Below, one piece after another: positions 11,780 through 25,499 of a stretch of 64,000 nucleotides of DNA. The notes beneath the pieces were generated by a model that saw only the letters and a program-made list of their open reading frames with translations, was not told the origin of the DNA and searched no databases. Source of the stretch: Symbiodinium sp. CCMP2592 (taxonomy: Eukaryota; Sar; Dinophyceae; Suessiales; Symbiodiniaceae); contig CAJNDT010001002.1 of the NCBI GenBank assembly GCA_905221615.1, forward strand, positions 921,001 through 985,000, given 5' to 3'. How positions within the stretch are numbered: position 1 is the first letter of the stretch; every line of letters begins with the position of its first letter. The translations under genes were made by a program, and so were the position numbers.

Positions 11780-14715
11780 GTCTTGTACGGTCTGACGGTC
11801 CGGTTGTGTGGTGCTGGTCAGGCAGCAGCACGCACAACGCATAGCGGTGAAGACTCCTTGTCCGTCCAGGCGCTGGGATTTCCGGAGCTGTAATTCTTCA
11901 GTGTTGGCACTGAAGCTTATGACTTCTCGATACTTTGCGGCCATAGCTCATGGCATGCCAGCAGCTATCAGTGCATTGGTTTTGCTTGTCGGCTTTACAT
12001 GCCCTTCTTGAGTCAATATGAGTCAGTGTTGTTCGTAACCGTGACTCCATGCATGCCCTGAATGCACCTGATGACGATTCTTGCAATCTCTCGACAAATA
12101 CAACCACTGCACTGCACCAACCTTGCATCTGAGGCGGTTCCAGCAAGGGCAGAAAGGGCATGTCGCGATGACCAATAGGCGAGACAAGCTAAAACCCAAG
12201 GCAACGCACAGTTTTGTGCCAAGCGGTATGTCATTAGCTCGAGTTTCAGATCCGCTGACTTCTGACATGCCACCACAAATTCATCTTGACGAAAGAAACC
12301 TTATCGCTGTCCAGCCGCAACCCTGCGGCGCTGAACAACATCACCTGTAACTCCTATAGAGCCCGAAACCGTATTCAACCCTAAAACCTTTAAAACACCG
12401 GACTCATGACAAAGCGAAATGAACCGAAGCAATCGATGAACGCAAAAGACCCCCTGTGAAGCGTCCAAATACAGTAAAACCCTTTGAACTCCAAAGGCCC
12501 TAGAAGCCAAACAGCAAGCCTAAAGCCGTATCAAGCATCGGAAAACCTTACAAACTTGATCTCCGAAACCGTATCGTCTAAGCGCCCCCCTCCACAGCTT
12601 CAATAAATACATGACCCACTAACCGACCCTAACCTCTCAGGCGGGCGAGCTTCGAACGGCGCTTGCAGAGGCTTACGAAGAGCTCTCGCGATGGCAACAG
12701 GAGCCCTGAGGTTTTTGATTTGGGAACTTTAGGGTCTAGGATGTAGGATTCAGGGTGCATGTTACAAGGCTTCAGCAGCCTTCTGGGCATAGCCGGAATG
12801 GCTAGTCCCTCTTTGGGCCCTGCGAACTCGCAACAGCAATCAACAGCTACTGTTCTCACAACTCCAGACCTGCACGTGCGAAAGGAAGATCCATCTGCCA
12901 GCAATACTTTGCACAGCTACTTGTGCAGACACTTGGATGCGACTAAATCCTCGCATGTTTTTGCGACGGTTCAGTTTGTTTGCGTGGCAGTGTGGTGTTA
13001 CTTGCCAGACTGTCGTGCATGGAAACCTGCGAATTCGCATAGATGTCAAGACTGTCAAGAGTTAAGTTTCTCGCCCGATGTTGTTTTGCTTTCATCTCCT
13101 TTAACGTCTATGGTTCCTAACATGCCCAGCTGTTTTATTGAAAGGATGATTATGAGTATGAGAAGGGCCATGACAGCATTGACACCGATACAGCGGTGAC
13201 GGCGCGGGGAAGCACAGACATTGCGGATGTCAATGCTGATGGCAAGGAGGAGGGGAGCCGGAAGGAGCAGGATGGAGGGCAATGGCAAGCATGAGTTTGC
13301 CGAGTGACCTTCGATGCTTGAAGCCTTCAGGCCCGTAAAAACCGTGTGAAGAACTCAGGACGTTCCTCAGCGCATGTTGATTCCAGCACAAGGACCGGCT
13401 CCAGAAGCTTTTGGACTCTTTGGACTCCTGGCTAACTGCGAAGTTCCGGTTAGAAGGTGCAGTTGATGTGCTTGCAGTGGCCTGAATACCTGTTCTGCAG
13501 ATTGTCCGGTCAAGTTTTTTTCTAGACTTGCAGCGGCTACCGAAGTCCACATATGACTTGACGGGTTCAGAGTTGAGAATTTAGACACGAATCCACTTGC
13601 TTGCATGTCTAGCATTCGTGAGAATCCAGTTGTCCACACGGGTTCACCGATCAGGCCTATTCGATCAAAGTCTGTTGTCTTTGCAGACGACGGGCCCGGC
13701 AAGCCGGCCCGTCTCATTATCAAAGGGGAAAAGGAGGGACCCTTAATAAGGACCCCTAGGTATATACCTCTTATTCTATTGGCCTAGCTATTATATACCC
13801 ATTATATAGCCAGGGTCCCCATTAAGATTCCCTCCATTTCCCGTTGGACATTATCACGATTGCACTGCGAAGTTCCCGGATTCCCAATCTCACTTAGCGG
13901 ATACGAGGACCTCAGCTCGGCGGGACAAAAGATTGCCCAACCTGAAACACATGAAGTAGGGCTTATATTACCATTTTGGTGAGTGTAGATAGGGCTCTTT
14001 TTGAATTTTGGTGAGTGTATGTATTGGGTTTTATTATGGGGATACTAGTAATATAAACCATACTCTACATGCTCAAAAGGGATCTGGGCAGAATCGAAAT
14101 AATGAAATCCCCATCACATGCACCCCTCGAGATGGATCCAGATTGGCGGATGCATCTGCGTTTTCAAACACGGCAACTGACAGGACTGGGCTTCCGCTAC
14201 CAAGCACGGACAGAGGAAGATGATAAAAAGCGAGTTCAGGCTTTGTGTTAAGAATCTTTTGGAAGCATACCACCAGACTCTATCATGTCCATGAAGTTAA
14301 GTTCTTCGGCTGGTGCTAGGATGAAAGTGTGCATGCTACGGCGAGCTGCATTTTGGACTGGTCTCTTCTTGGTGTTGCCACTGATGATATCCTTGAACCT
14401 GATTCCACGGTTTGTCGAGATTAGTTAGGGCTGCGGGTTGCCGAACGCACATCTGAACGAAAGTTTCCGCGAGGTTGTTGGATGACTCATAGTCTCGAGC
14501 CAAATCTAAACCAGCAAGCAAGGAGTCGGAATGTCTCAAGTTCAACGGGCACCGTAAATCCAAAGATTTAGTTGTGGGTCATGGTAGTAGCTTCAAGTTT
14601 CAGGGGCAGTTATAAGGTGGGTTATAAGTCCCCGAATATGAGTTATAAGTATAGTTACCCTACTTTTCACCCTAGTGAAGCATTCCACATTAGCTCGGGT
14701 TGAAGACTCTCTGAG
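11780..14715. other. Mostly non-coding; contains one MITE-like element
   Basis: No splice-bounded coding segment is convincing here. A GC-rich near-palindrome lies at about 13690-13713 and the inverted-repeat element at 13723-13848. Short ORFs at 13605-13787 and 14069-14251 run through or next to these and have no family signature. Confidence 0.35.
13723..13848. mobile_element. MITE-like inverted-repeat element with 8-bp direct repeats
   Basis: An imperfect hairpin of about 126 bp. Arms at 13726-13747 and 13821-13842 match at 19 of 22 positions, and the complementarity continues inwards (GGACCC...ATATA against TATATAG...GGGTCC). Immediately outside lie two copies of CATTATCA, at 13715-13722 and 13849-13856. 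Eight-base duplications are typical of hAT-class elements (family knowledge). There is no ORF, so it would be non-autonomous. The exact termini are uncertain because the arms start 3 and 6 bases inside the repeats. Confidence 0.5.
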
Positions 14716-14796
14716 GCCTTGGCTGCTGCAGAGCAAGGCCTCACGCTGCTGAAGGTCCTGAGCAACAGCAGCAAGGCGCGTGCAACGAAGCCTCGA
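14716..14796 (+). CDS. Candidate 81-nt internal exon, product unknown
   Basis: Bounded by CTGAG before G14716 and a perfect GTAAGT donor at 14797. Exactly 27 codons, phase 0 at both ends. The peptide is Ala/Leu-rich then basic (core AAEQGLTLLKVLSNSSKAR). Clean boundaries and the AG-G acceptor make it one of the better isolated exons. The family is not recognised. Confidence 0.4.
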
Positions 14797-15945
14797 GTAA
14801 GTCGCAGCCCTATCAGTCTTGAAAGCCTCTGTGCATTTTGCCGGGAAAGGCTATTCCCGCCTGATGTTGTATTTACTCTGCATTCGCACTTTATTTACGA
14901 AGTAGCTTCGCGCTGCGAGTGTGTATATGGCTGTGATGGTGAGAATATCCTGATATCGGGAGTTCGAAAATTGCGACCCTTACTGGGTCATTAGAACAAG
15001 AGAGAGACGACACCTACGTGATTTTTGGAAGGAGCCCTTACATCCTAAAGGCCCTGAAGGCACTGAATTGTCGTCAAAACACAAAAGCGTAGCTTTGAGG
15101 CCTCGGCACAGAGTTCGAACCTCTCTGGCCGTCGGCTTCTATCGTATGGGCTTTAGGCAAGTTCTTGTAGAGTGTGAGTTTAGGACTTGCAGTGTTCAGG
15201 GTTATGGAGTTTAAGATGTAAAGGCTTAGGGCTTGCAGCGCGTAGGCTTGACAGTGTTTACGGTTTAGGATTTGTAGGTCTCAAAGTTTAGGTCGTTTAC
15301 GTTTTGCGGTATTCAGGTGCAGGTTTGGGGGCAGGGCTGATCATGACATCAGCGAGCCGACATCAGCCTCAACACAAACTGCAAACCCAATAGTAGGAGG
15401 CAGAAACTCTGAACCCCATAGCCGCCATAGCCCTAAGTCCCCAGAGAGAACAGCTCTAAAGGTCGAGGAAATGGCAGCTCTTCTCAAGGCCGGGGCCTCC
15501 TTCTCCTTGTACCTGTGCTTTCGCGGGGCGAAGCAGTGTTGATTCAGCAGTGTTGATGCTGGTGTTTGGGGGGTCTCCGGTGTTTGGGTGTTTGAGTGGT
15601 TGATTTGGGGCTTTCACACGGGGGTTTCGAGTTTCGGCTCAGTTCAGTACAACGTCGTTGGCACCGTACTCGATGCTATCCCCGGCTGGGTGAAGTACGA
15701 CTGAAGCATTGAAGTCCGAGGCAGTTCTTTTCTGGGCTTTCCTTGGCTTCAATTCCTTCGAAGTCCTGAGGTAGCCTCTGGACCCAAAACTTCCCTGAAG
15801 CTGAAGCTTTGAAACTCCCCGGAGCATCTCCTTTGACCCCCTGAAGCCCGGGGCTCCAAGGCGAAGAGTGGGGACCAGGAGTGTCCCTTTACGCGAGAGA
15901 ACTAAACTTATAGACCTCCAACAAGAAACCTACGGATAACAGATC

Positions 15946-16017
15946 ATGCAGACTGAAAAGGGGACCTTGTTGAAAAACGGCCTGCCGAAGATCAGGATCT
16001 TTGCCACATCCCGGCCG
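15946..16017 (+). CDS. Candidate exon, possibly a first coding exon
   Basis: Open from ATG15946 to a perfect GTAAGT donor at 16018, ending in phase 0. The peptide contains GTLLKNGLPKIRIFATSRP. It may start at the ATG (a stop, TAA, lies just upstream in frame at 15937) or at 15952 after CAG. The second choice would break the AG-G acceptor pattern, which mildly favours a start-codon exon. No family recognised. Confidence 0.35.
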
Positions 16018-16874
16018 GTAAGTCCAGGTGCGTTGAAAGAAACAGGACTGAGGGAAAAGGCTGAGCTCCAGGGCCCAATGTTAACCCCAGAAACTCCCCC
16101 CAAAGACTGTGAGCCCCGGCCCGCACCCCTTCATCGTGCTATGAACCTCAGAGCAGACCAGGTCTCTGACTGCCTCATGGCGGTTGGCAAGGGCAAGACG
16201 GCCGTGATGCGCGGGTGCCTTTGGTCAGGATTCAGTGTTCGGCCTTCATGTTGGGGGTTCTCAAACACGTTGCCCCGTTTGTGATGACGTCTTTGGCCTG
16301 AAATTCAAGTCTTGGAGGCAAGTTAACGTGCAAATTGTGCAGCCAAAATGCATCACCACAAAGCGCTGCAACCCAAGACGTCAGGACTGGGGTCCAGCCA
16401 AAGTCAGTGCAGCACATTCCAGTCGAATTCGATCAGTTGGCGCTCCACAAAATAATGCAGTGTAGCCTTAATCTCTGCTCGAATCATTAGGTCCATATAC
16501 TGCTAGAGGAGCTCAAGTCACAGTGCTTCTTCTTAGCAGTGGAAGTAGCCTGTAGTTTCCTGGCCTTCACTTCAAGACATGTTTTCTTTCAGACTGAAAG
16601 CTGTCAAGATCGATTCCGTAGAGGGTAAGGCCAATGATAAAGCTGCAATATAGGCTGTCGCCAGCCCAGAAGAGCCCGTTCATAACAGTGTTTCGGTCAG
16701 TTGAGGCTTCAAGCTTCAGCTGAAATCACTTCAACGTCGGTGCATTCAACTTCTGTCCCCACCTATCCCGACAAATAATCCAAGTAGAACGCGTCATTAC
16801 AAAAAGCACAATTATTTGTTTGATTCTGAGGGGGTGACAGTTGAGCACACCCCGATACCGCTTTCTAATCATCC

Positions 16875-16942
16875 TTTCCCTATACTTCCGTGTTCATAAG
16901 CTCGGAAGTTTCCCTATACTTCCGTGTTCATAAGCTCGGAAG
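16875..16942. repeat. Exact 34-bp tandem duplication
   Basis: Two identical 34-bp copies (16875-16908 and 16909-16942), beginning TTTCCCTATACTTCC and ending CTCGGAAG. No coding meaning seen; a recent local duplication. Confidence 0.95.
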
Positions 16943-17515
16943 CTGTTGAAGCAGGCAAGAAGCCGCGCAGCAATGCAACGAGACCGGGGATGTTTGGGCC
17001 GGGGTTATGGCACTACAGGCACGTGCTGCACCTGCCGTGTGTTCACAACACATGCAATGCAAAAAGTTGCATGTGTCTCTTGCCACTTCTGCACCCTCTT
17101 CGCTACAGAACAATATTCGACAGGTTGGTGTCAACAGATGTATTGGCTAGGTTTGCCCAATTAATGCTCTTCTTTGGACCATGGGTCACTTCCGACATAC
17201 TTGGCAGGGAGTACGCAAACAGCTACCGAGGCATATCGGCCCAAGCACGGTTTGCGGTAGACTCGTGCAGGACAACTAGCAGGCGTAGCAGTTGTACCTG
17301 AAGCCCTAGGAGCACTTATATGAGCAGCTTTGGAATAACGCAGCTTGTTGTGAGGGTTCCTGGCCCACGGGACATATTGCACGTTACCAGCGACGCGAGT
17401 AGTCCTCTATCAGCAGATTCCAGCATGACGATCACCACACGCTCAGGTTGAAAGCAGCGCTTGGGCATGGAGTCCGCAGGTGTGCTTGCAAGCGTACACA
17501 CTAGAATGTATGTGA

Positions 17516-17570
17516 TATAATATATATATATATACATACATACATACATACATACATATAAAGAAATACA
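17516..17570. repeat. (TA)n then (CATA)n microsatellite
   Basis: TA dinucleotides run into CATA tetranucleotides. Simple repeat. Confidence 0.9.
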
Positions 17571-17707
17571 TATCTTCATCTCGCTGCCATGGCGCAGTTT
17601 CAAGACTGCCTTGATGGCCTGGGAGCCGTGAAAGCGGCCCTGGAAGCCGGACAGGATGAGGCTGGTACCTGAGGGCTTTGCAGCAGAGGGGGAGAGTTTA
17701 GGTTTGG

Positions 17708-17815
17708 TAATGTAGGAACCTGATTAAGAAACCCTGGGTCTTTATTAGGGTTCTTTGTATGAGCCCACCAATTTTGGGGTTAGGCCCTGGGTTTCTTAAT
17801 CAGGTTCCTACATTA
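17708..17815. repeat. Perfect 27-bp inverted repeat with 54-nt loop
   Basis: 17708-17734 is the exact reverse complement of 17789-17815. The arms begin TAATGTAGGAACC and end GGTTCCTACATTA. The loop is 17735-17788. No flanking target duplication is visible. It could be a small foldback element or a regulatory or structural hairpin. Confidence 0.85.
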
Positions 17816-17933
17816 GGGTTCATGCAGGGTTTAGGGCTCAAGAAAAACTAAGTAACAGCCCTTGGAGTTGGCCTCCGTCAAGATGATTTGCAGGTCAAGG
17901 TCTGGCTAGGTTTGAGTCCAGTAGCAACAGAAG

Positions 17934-18031
17934 GGCTCAAGACACACAGTGTCAACAGATTTTCGACGTCGAACCACCGCCAAAACTTCGCCCTACAGCA
18001 ACGCTCGATCTCCGAAATCTTGTTGACAGTG
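17934..18031 (+). CDS. Candidate 98-nt internal exon, product unknown
   Basis: Begins after AAG at G17934 and ends at a GTATGT donor (18032). The peptide includes IFDVEPPPKLRPTATLDLRN, which is proline-containing and acidic/basic mixed, unlike repeat translations. It starts with a third codon base and ends with one leftover base, which is phase-compatible with the next candidate exon (21692-21732). No family recognised. Confidence 0.35.
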
Positions 18032-20205
<2,174 letters not shown>

Positions 20206-20299
20206 TACACATACATTTTGAGTGTTTGTGTGCGTGTGTATTTGTACAGCAGTGCATCTAGGCTACACGGTCCTGTGCAATGCTGCGTTATGTTACAGT

Positions 20300-21691
20300 A
20301 CTGATGGCAAGGTTAAGTTAAGTTCTATGACATGACATACCAGGACACCATTGCACTACCATGCCGACCTTGCACTACATTGCAACTGCAGCTTGCTGCA
20401 TGATGTTGTACTGGCCTGCGGTGCACATAGGTATTCGTAGTGCTTTAGTATTTCAGTGTAGGTCCACACGACCTTTTAAGTAAACAAGCAGACAAATAAG
20501 CAGATAGGTAATTACTGCATGGATAAGCAAGCTAGACAACTTCACAACTCAAGACAACTTTTTAAAAGCACAACGTCTGGCAAATACCAGTATACATGCG
20601 AGTGTGCGTGTGTATAACGTTTATATATACACAAACATGCGAACACTGTACAGATATTCAGGTGTGAGCTGCACATGAAGTGGTGCGCGGAACAGTTGTG
20701 ATTGCGGGAGGAGAGGCCGGCCGAGTCAAGGATAGCTTCCGTCGCTGAGCAGCTCTACCGAGCTCCTCACTCAGCCTTTTCACAAATGCTTGAAGGGTTT
20801 AGAGATAAAAGGTTTCAACACTTCCATCAGAATCCCAAAAGGTTGACCAGAAGGGCACTGTTTTGATGGGGCGTAGCCACCCCTGGCGCAAGAGAGACAG
20901 CTCAGTCAAAGAAGTCCGAGCACACCCCGCCCCCCACCCCCCGCACCGGCCTATGGATGCAACGACAGAGAGAGACCTCCGGGGATGTGTACCGCTTGCG
21001 ATCTTTCAAGCGTTAAGACACAGGCACTCTAAATCGAAACGCCCGGGTCCTCGGAAGGATCTAGTCAGAGTTGTGAGTTCTGATGAATTTAGTGCGACAT
21101 CACTGCCCCGAATACTGCCACACTGTTGGCTTGTGGGTGCTGTCCGTTGTTGACTTGAGCCCGAAAGTGCTGAAGCTTGGTGCAAGGAAGTGTCCTTGTC
21201 TATATAATCACTCAGTCGTCAAGGCATACGCCGGGTCTGACAGTAGGCCTCCTGGCCCTAAGATCTGGTTGCGCCTGCGCTCTAGGCTCTAAGGGTTTAG
21301 CTCCGGGAGCGCTCTAGACGTCTGGCGCCTTGAAATTTTTTTCTGCCAAGGTCACCTTCCGCGAAACATCGGAGGTTGGTAGATTTTGCGGTGTGTCGCA
21401 AGCCATCAGAGTTTGTTTTCCGTTGTGGCGTCCAAGGCTCCCACGAGTGTAGAATACTAGCAGTGAACTTCAGACTCATGCAGGTCGTTCTATGTAACTC
21501 GCTGCAGACTGCAGATTCGTGCAAATCGTTCTGTGTAATTCGCTGCAGTCTACATCAAAGAAGTCCAATCCCGGAATCGTGCTGTCCGCTGTCCAACAGG
21601 CTGGTGGCAGTTCCCCCACATCAGACGCAGCGTAACTTGGGGCATCATCGTGGGCGTTTTTATTCATTTGCAGCATGCGGTTTTTGCACAG
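20300..21691. other. No gene recognised
   Basis: Mixed sequence. A roughly 50-bp degenerate duplication lies near 21470-21545 (GTCGTTCTATGTAACTCGCTGCAG against ATCGTTCTGTGTAATTCGCTGCAG, both in part). No exon is convincing. Confidence 0.35.
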
Positions 21692-21732
21692 GCATGTTTG
21701 AAGACGGATCGGAAATCAGCATCCCCTTTAAG
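21692..21732 (+). CDS. Candidate 41-nt exon, product unknown
   Basis: AG precedes G21692 and a GTATGC donor follows at 21733. Two leading bases, then MFEDGSEISIPFK, ending in phase 0. The two leading bases complete a glycine codon with the single base left by the exon ending at 18031. Short, so weak alone, but both splice signals and phase agree with the local rule. Confidence 0.3.
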
Positions 21733-22065
21733 GTATGCCAACTAAGAGATAAACACATGCGTAGCCTGGCAAGACCAAGAAAGTCCATGTTGCTAGACTA
21801 CTACGTGGCTCAGAAGTCACTGAATGTTTGCGACATCTGAAGTGTACTGTTGTGCTACCGGCTCTGGCACAAGTCTTGTTGCTAACATGTAGTGATTCGC
21901 CCGACATTAAACAAAGATGTTGACTTTGGGCTTCGCCACGATTGCAGAACGTTGCAAACGGGCCCCTGACTTGTTGTATCCGTCAATACGGCAACACGAA
22001 AACGGATGAGAAGGCACTGACGGAGGGTATCACTGAACTCCGTCGCACCCTTGCTCATGCATGCG

Positions 22066-22300
22066 AGCGCACGGGCGCACGCACACACGCACATACACCC
22101 ACACCCACCACCCACCACCCACCCACCCACGCCCGCGCGCACGCACGCACGCAGGCATGCGCGCACGCACGCACGCACAAACGCACAGACGGACACAGAC
22201 AGACAAACACACACACACACACACAGACAAACACACACACACACACACAAACAAACACAGACACACAGAGAGACAAGCACAAACATGCACACACGCGCCG
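22066..22300. repeat. CA / ACGC / ACAG microsatellite
   Basis: Interleaved CACA, ACGC and ACAGACAAAC units over more than 200 bp. Overlapping His/Thr-rich or Cys/Val-rich ORFs are repeat translations. Confidence 0.9.
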
Positions 22301-22319
22301 ACCCCCCACACCCACGTGC

Positions 22320-22515
22320 ATGGCACTCATTCACTCATCGCATTGATTCATCCATTCATTCATCCATTCCATCCATCCATTCATTCAGTCAGTGAGTCAT
22401 TCATTCCGTACATCCATTCATTCATGTTCATCCATCTGTCAGTAATTTCACTTCATTGAAATGAAATGAGTGAATGAATGACATGAATGGATGGCTGAAT
22501 GAATGGTTGAATCAA
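22320..22515. repeat. (CATT)n array followed by its inverted complement
   Basis: CATT/CATC units on the + strand (about 22325-22455) are followed by ATGA/ATGG units (about 22458-22515), so the two halves can pair into a long imperfect hairpin centred near TTCATTGAAATGAA. Confidence 0.8.
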
Positions 22516-25072
22516 AGAACGAATAGATAACCAAGTAGACATGGAGAGAGGAAAGAGGGAGCTTGCTCCATGTTGCCTGCCTGTATGTAGTGCGAAGTTC
22601 TCGAGTCCATACAAAAGCCTGGAGGCCCCTTCAGCTCAGCTGTGTCTTGTGAAATCCTGGGCTTCGGGTTTCGAGCTTGGGGCTTGGTCTAACACTCAGG
22701 GCGTTTTACGCAAAAAGGTTGGACCAGGTTGAGAGTCTACAAGGAAGCTGAGAACGGCTCTAGAGCCCTGTGAAGATTCGGGTTGCCACGTCTCCAGCCG
22801 GCCCGTCATTGGGTTGGTAGCGCTTTGCCCGACTTTGCGACATCCCAATCCCGGCGTTTTGATTTAGACCTGTCGAACCTCGCCTTGCAGACCAGAGCCC
22901 CACCCTGAACACAAACGCCAAACCTCCTGAGCCTTTGCCAAGTCGGCCACTGTCACCACCGAAGCGCGTGCTCGTGGCTTGGCCAGACAAGCCCGATGTT
23001 CAAGGGTTTGATAGAGTTACGGTTTGTAGGGAGCAAGTTCTTTGCTATCTTTGCTGTAAATTTGCGGTTCAAGTCGTCCTTGGCCTCTTGGATGCTGGGA
23101 GTTAACAGCTGTTGGCGCTGAAGGGGTGGTAATGCTTTGCGAGTCCTTGAAGGCGTGTTCCTGTTTTGGGAGTGGGGGTGAGGAAGGCTTTAATTGGAAA
23201 TAGTAGGGAGAACATATTTAAAAAGACTACCTTGCGAAGCTTTGCAGAGTGCGCCGGGGCACTCCCAGGCCCCTAAAACATCCTGGGTCCCCAAGGCCTT
23301 AAGCCCTACACAAGCCCCGAGCACCCAGCCAAGGCTCCACCGCTTGAAGAAGCCCAGGGTGACAAGACGGTGAAAGACAGCGAATTTTGGCAATCATTGA
23401 AAGATCCTCCGTGCATGTGCGGCTCCTCTAGGTTTTGCATGCTTGTACATACAGTCCGTTTCTTGTTCGTCCGCACGTCTTCGCATGCGTGTAAGTGATT
23501 ATGCATGTACAGGTGTATGTGCGGATTCAGGTGTGTGTATAGCCCGTGTACTTGCATCTGTAAGTCTATCTGACCTACCTGTGCCACGGGCGGAGCCACA
23601 AACAAGCAATCCATCAAACAAGCTAGCAGGCAAGCAAACAAACAACCACACAAACACACACGCACACCGACACACACACACGCACGCGAACGATGTGGGG
23701 TTCTTACGTTCGAGTCGGGATGGGTTAGTCTGTGTCATAGCTACATGTGTAGGCGCACAAAACGGTTTCACATCCCACTGTGTGGTGCACAATTTCCACT
23801 ATAGGATCGTATTCTTTCCACTCGTCCCGAACTTGATGACGAATCGCATTCCCACCCCAGCGCCGTCTGTGTTTTGATGCGTTTCTGGTTTCAAAACGTG
23901 CTCCCGCCTCAGTCCAAGAGTCGTTTGTGCCTTCATACCGCTGCAAGACGCCAAGTAATGTCCTAACTGGGCCACACTGTTCACTTCCTCGGCACAGCGT
24001 GGTACGCATTTGGGACTCATGGGTGCGTTGTTTGCACATGCATGCACGGATGTCTGTTCCATACTATAGAGGACGATGAAGCGAGTCTCTACATGGGCAC
24101 ACTGGTTCGCGTAATGTATCATTTCGAGTCTGATCTTCATGTAGACAAGCCTTTTGAGGCTTGTGGAACGACATGGATATTTGCATACACGATTGTACTC
24201 GTACGTGTGTTTGCGGTTCTGGTCTTGTGTGGAGTCGCATTGCAAGACAGATAATAATGTTGTGGCCCTTCTAGCCCAACATCGTTTCTCAAACATTCTG
24301 TAGATGGCTAGCCGAAGGCACAAAGGAAGCATCAACACAAGTGACAACGGAAAGATGCATCTTTGAGCCTCTGAGCTGAGCCGAGGAGAAGGTTACGCAT
24401 CGCCGCCTGCCTTGAAACAGCACGGGATACAAATTTCGGGGCTGAATAGAAGAAGCAGCCGGTGTGCGATGTGCGGACGAGGTGTCCGGGTGGCTTCAGC
24501 TTCGAAGCGCGAAACGGCTCAGTTACTGTTCTGTTGGCTATGGACATAAGCGAGTAAGGACAAGTAAGTCCCTTCTTGTCAGATGAGCTACACGACGAAG
24601 AGTCAACTCAACCGTGAGCTCTCAGCAGCAAGTCCCGATGCAGCATGCCAGTACATGCTGCACAGCCAGCTCTTGGACATCTACCGCTAGGGTCTGCAGG
24701 TTTCTTTCGAGCTGTGAGAGGCTTTCAGTCCTTAGACATCGCTGGGATATTATTGTGTGGTTGTCGGAGGTGTTTTGAGATGTCTGAGAACCATAACATC
24801 GCCTCAACCGCTCAATGCCCCCAACAGTCAATCTTACGTAATATGTAAGATAGCTGTTTCGTTATCGTCATGCGTACTTAACCCTGCCGTGTTAGGAGCC
24901 AGAAATCTGTACTTTATTGCCTTGCCGTAATACTTAAAGTCGGGATTATGACTGCCCTGGGCTCATTGTCTAGGTCTGGATTGTATTAACAAGTGAGAAG
25001 CTCAATCGAGGATCCAGCAGCCGAGGCAAATCCCTGAAGTCGGCTTTGCTTTGGAAACAAGCAGAGGATGAG
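22516..25072. other. No gene firmly recognised
   Basis: Mixed sequence with a CA run near 23640-23690. The 182-aa minus-strand frame at 23799-24347 is open without a start context, domain or splice support. A tiny AG-G/GT-bounded stretch at 25073-25099 (VLGAIDIKQ) could be a 27-nt exon but is too short to claim. Confidence 0.3.
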
Positions 25073-25404
25073 GTCCTTGGGGCCATTGACATCAAACAGG
25101 TCTTGGGCGAGCTGTCCGCATGCCAGCTTCAGGGCTCTCGCTTGCCGGCATCTGGAAGTGGCCAACTGTTTCGTGGAATTTGGAGTTTTCGGTACGAGTA
25201 GAGCCCCTCTTTGTCGCAGTGGAACGCTTCGACTAACAGATAAAGTGGCGGGTATCGGCCGAAACTAAACATGGAGCTTGTGAAAGCTTCGTACACTGTT
25301 CGGCACATAACTGTCATGGATTCAAACGCAGCCTGAAGTAGGGTCTTGTCGCGAAGCTTGATCGTGACCACCACTACGTCCAAACGGAAAGGCGCGCTCT
25401 CGAG

Positions 25405-25499
25405 GCTTTGACACCTCCAGCATGGAGAAGGCGACGAAGAAGCTGCGTGCCACAGCCGCCAACGAGGCTGCGGCCACTGCAGGGCAGGAGCTCCAGGAG
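25405..25499 (+). CDS. Candidate 95-nt exon, helical, product unknown
   Basis: Begins after GAG at G25405 with two leading bases and ends in phase 0 before GTTGTT (25500). The peptide is strongly helical and Ala/Lys/Glu-rich (core EKATKKLRATAANEAAATAG), with high G+C at third positions as in the transporter exons. Possibly a coiled-coil segment of an unrecognised protein upstream of the ammonium transporter. Confidence 0.4.

Noticed and set aside
15100-15130. GTTCGAAC box resembling a tRNA T-arm
   Set aside because: No acceptor, D or anticodon stem can be folded around it. No other tRNA, rRNA, snRNA or spliced-leader sequence was found.
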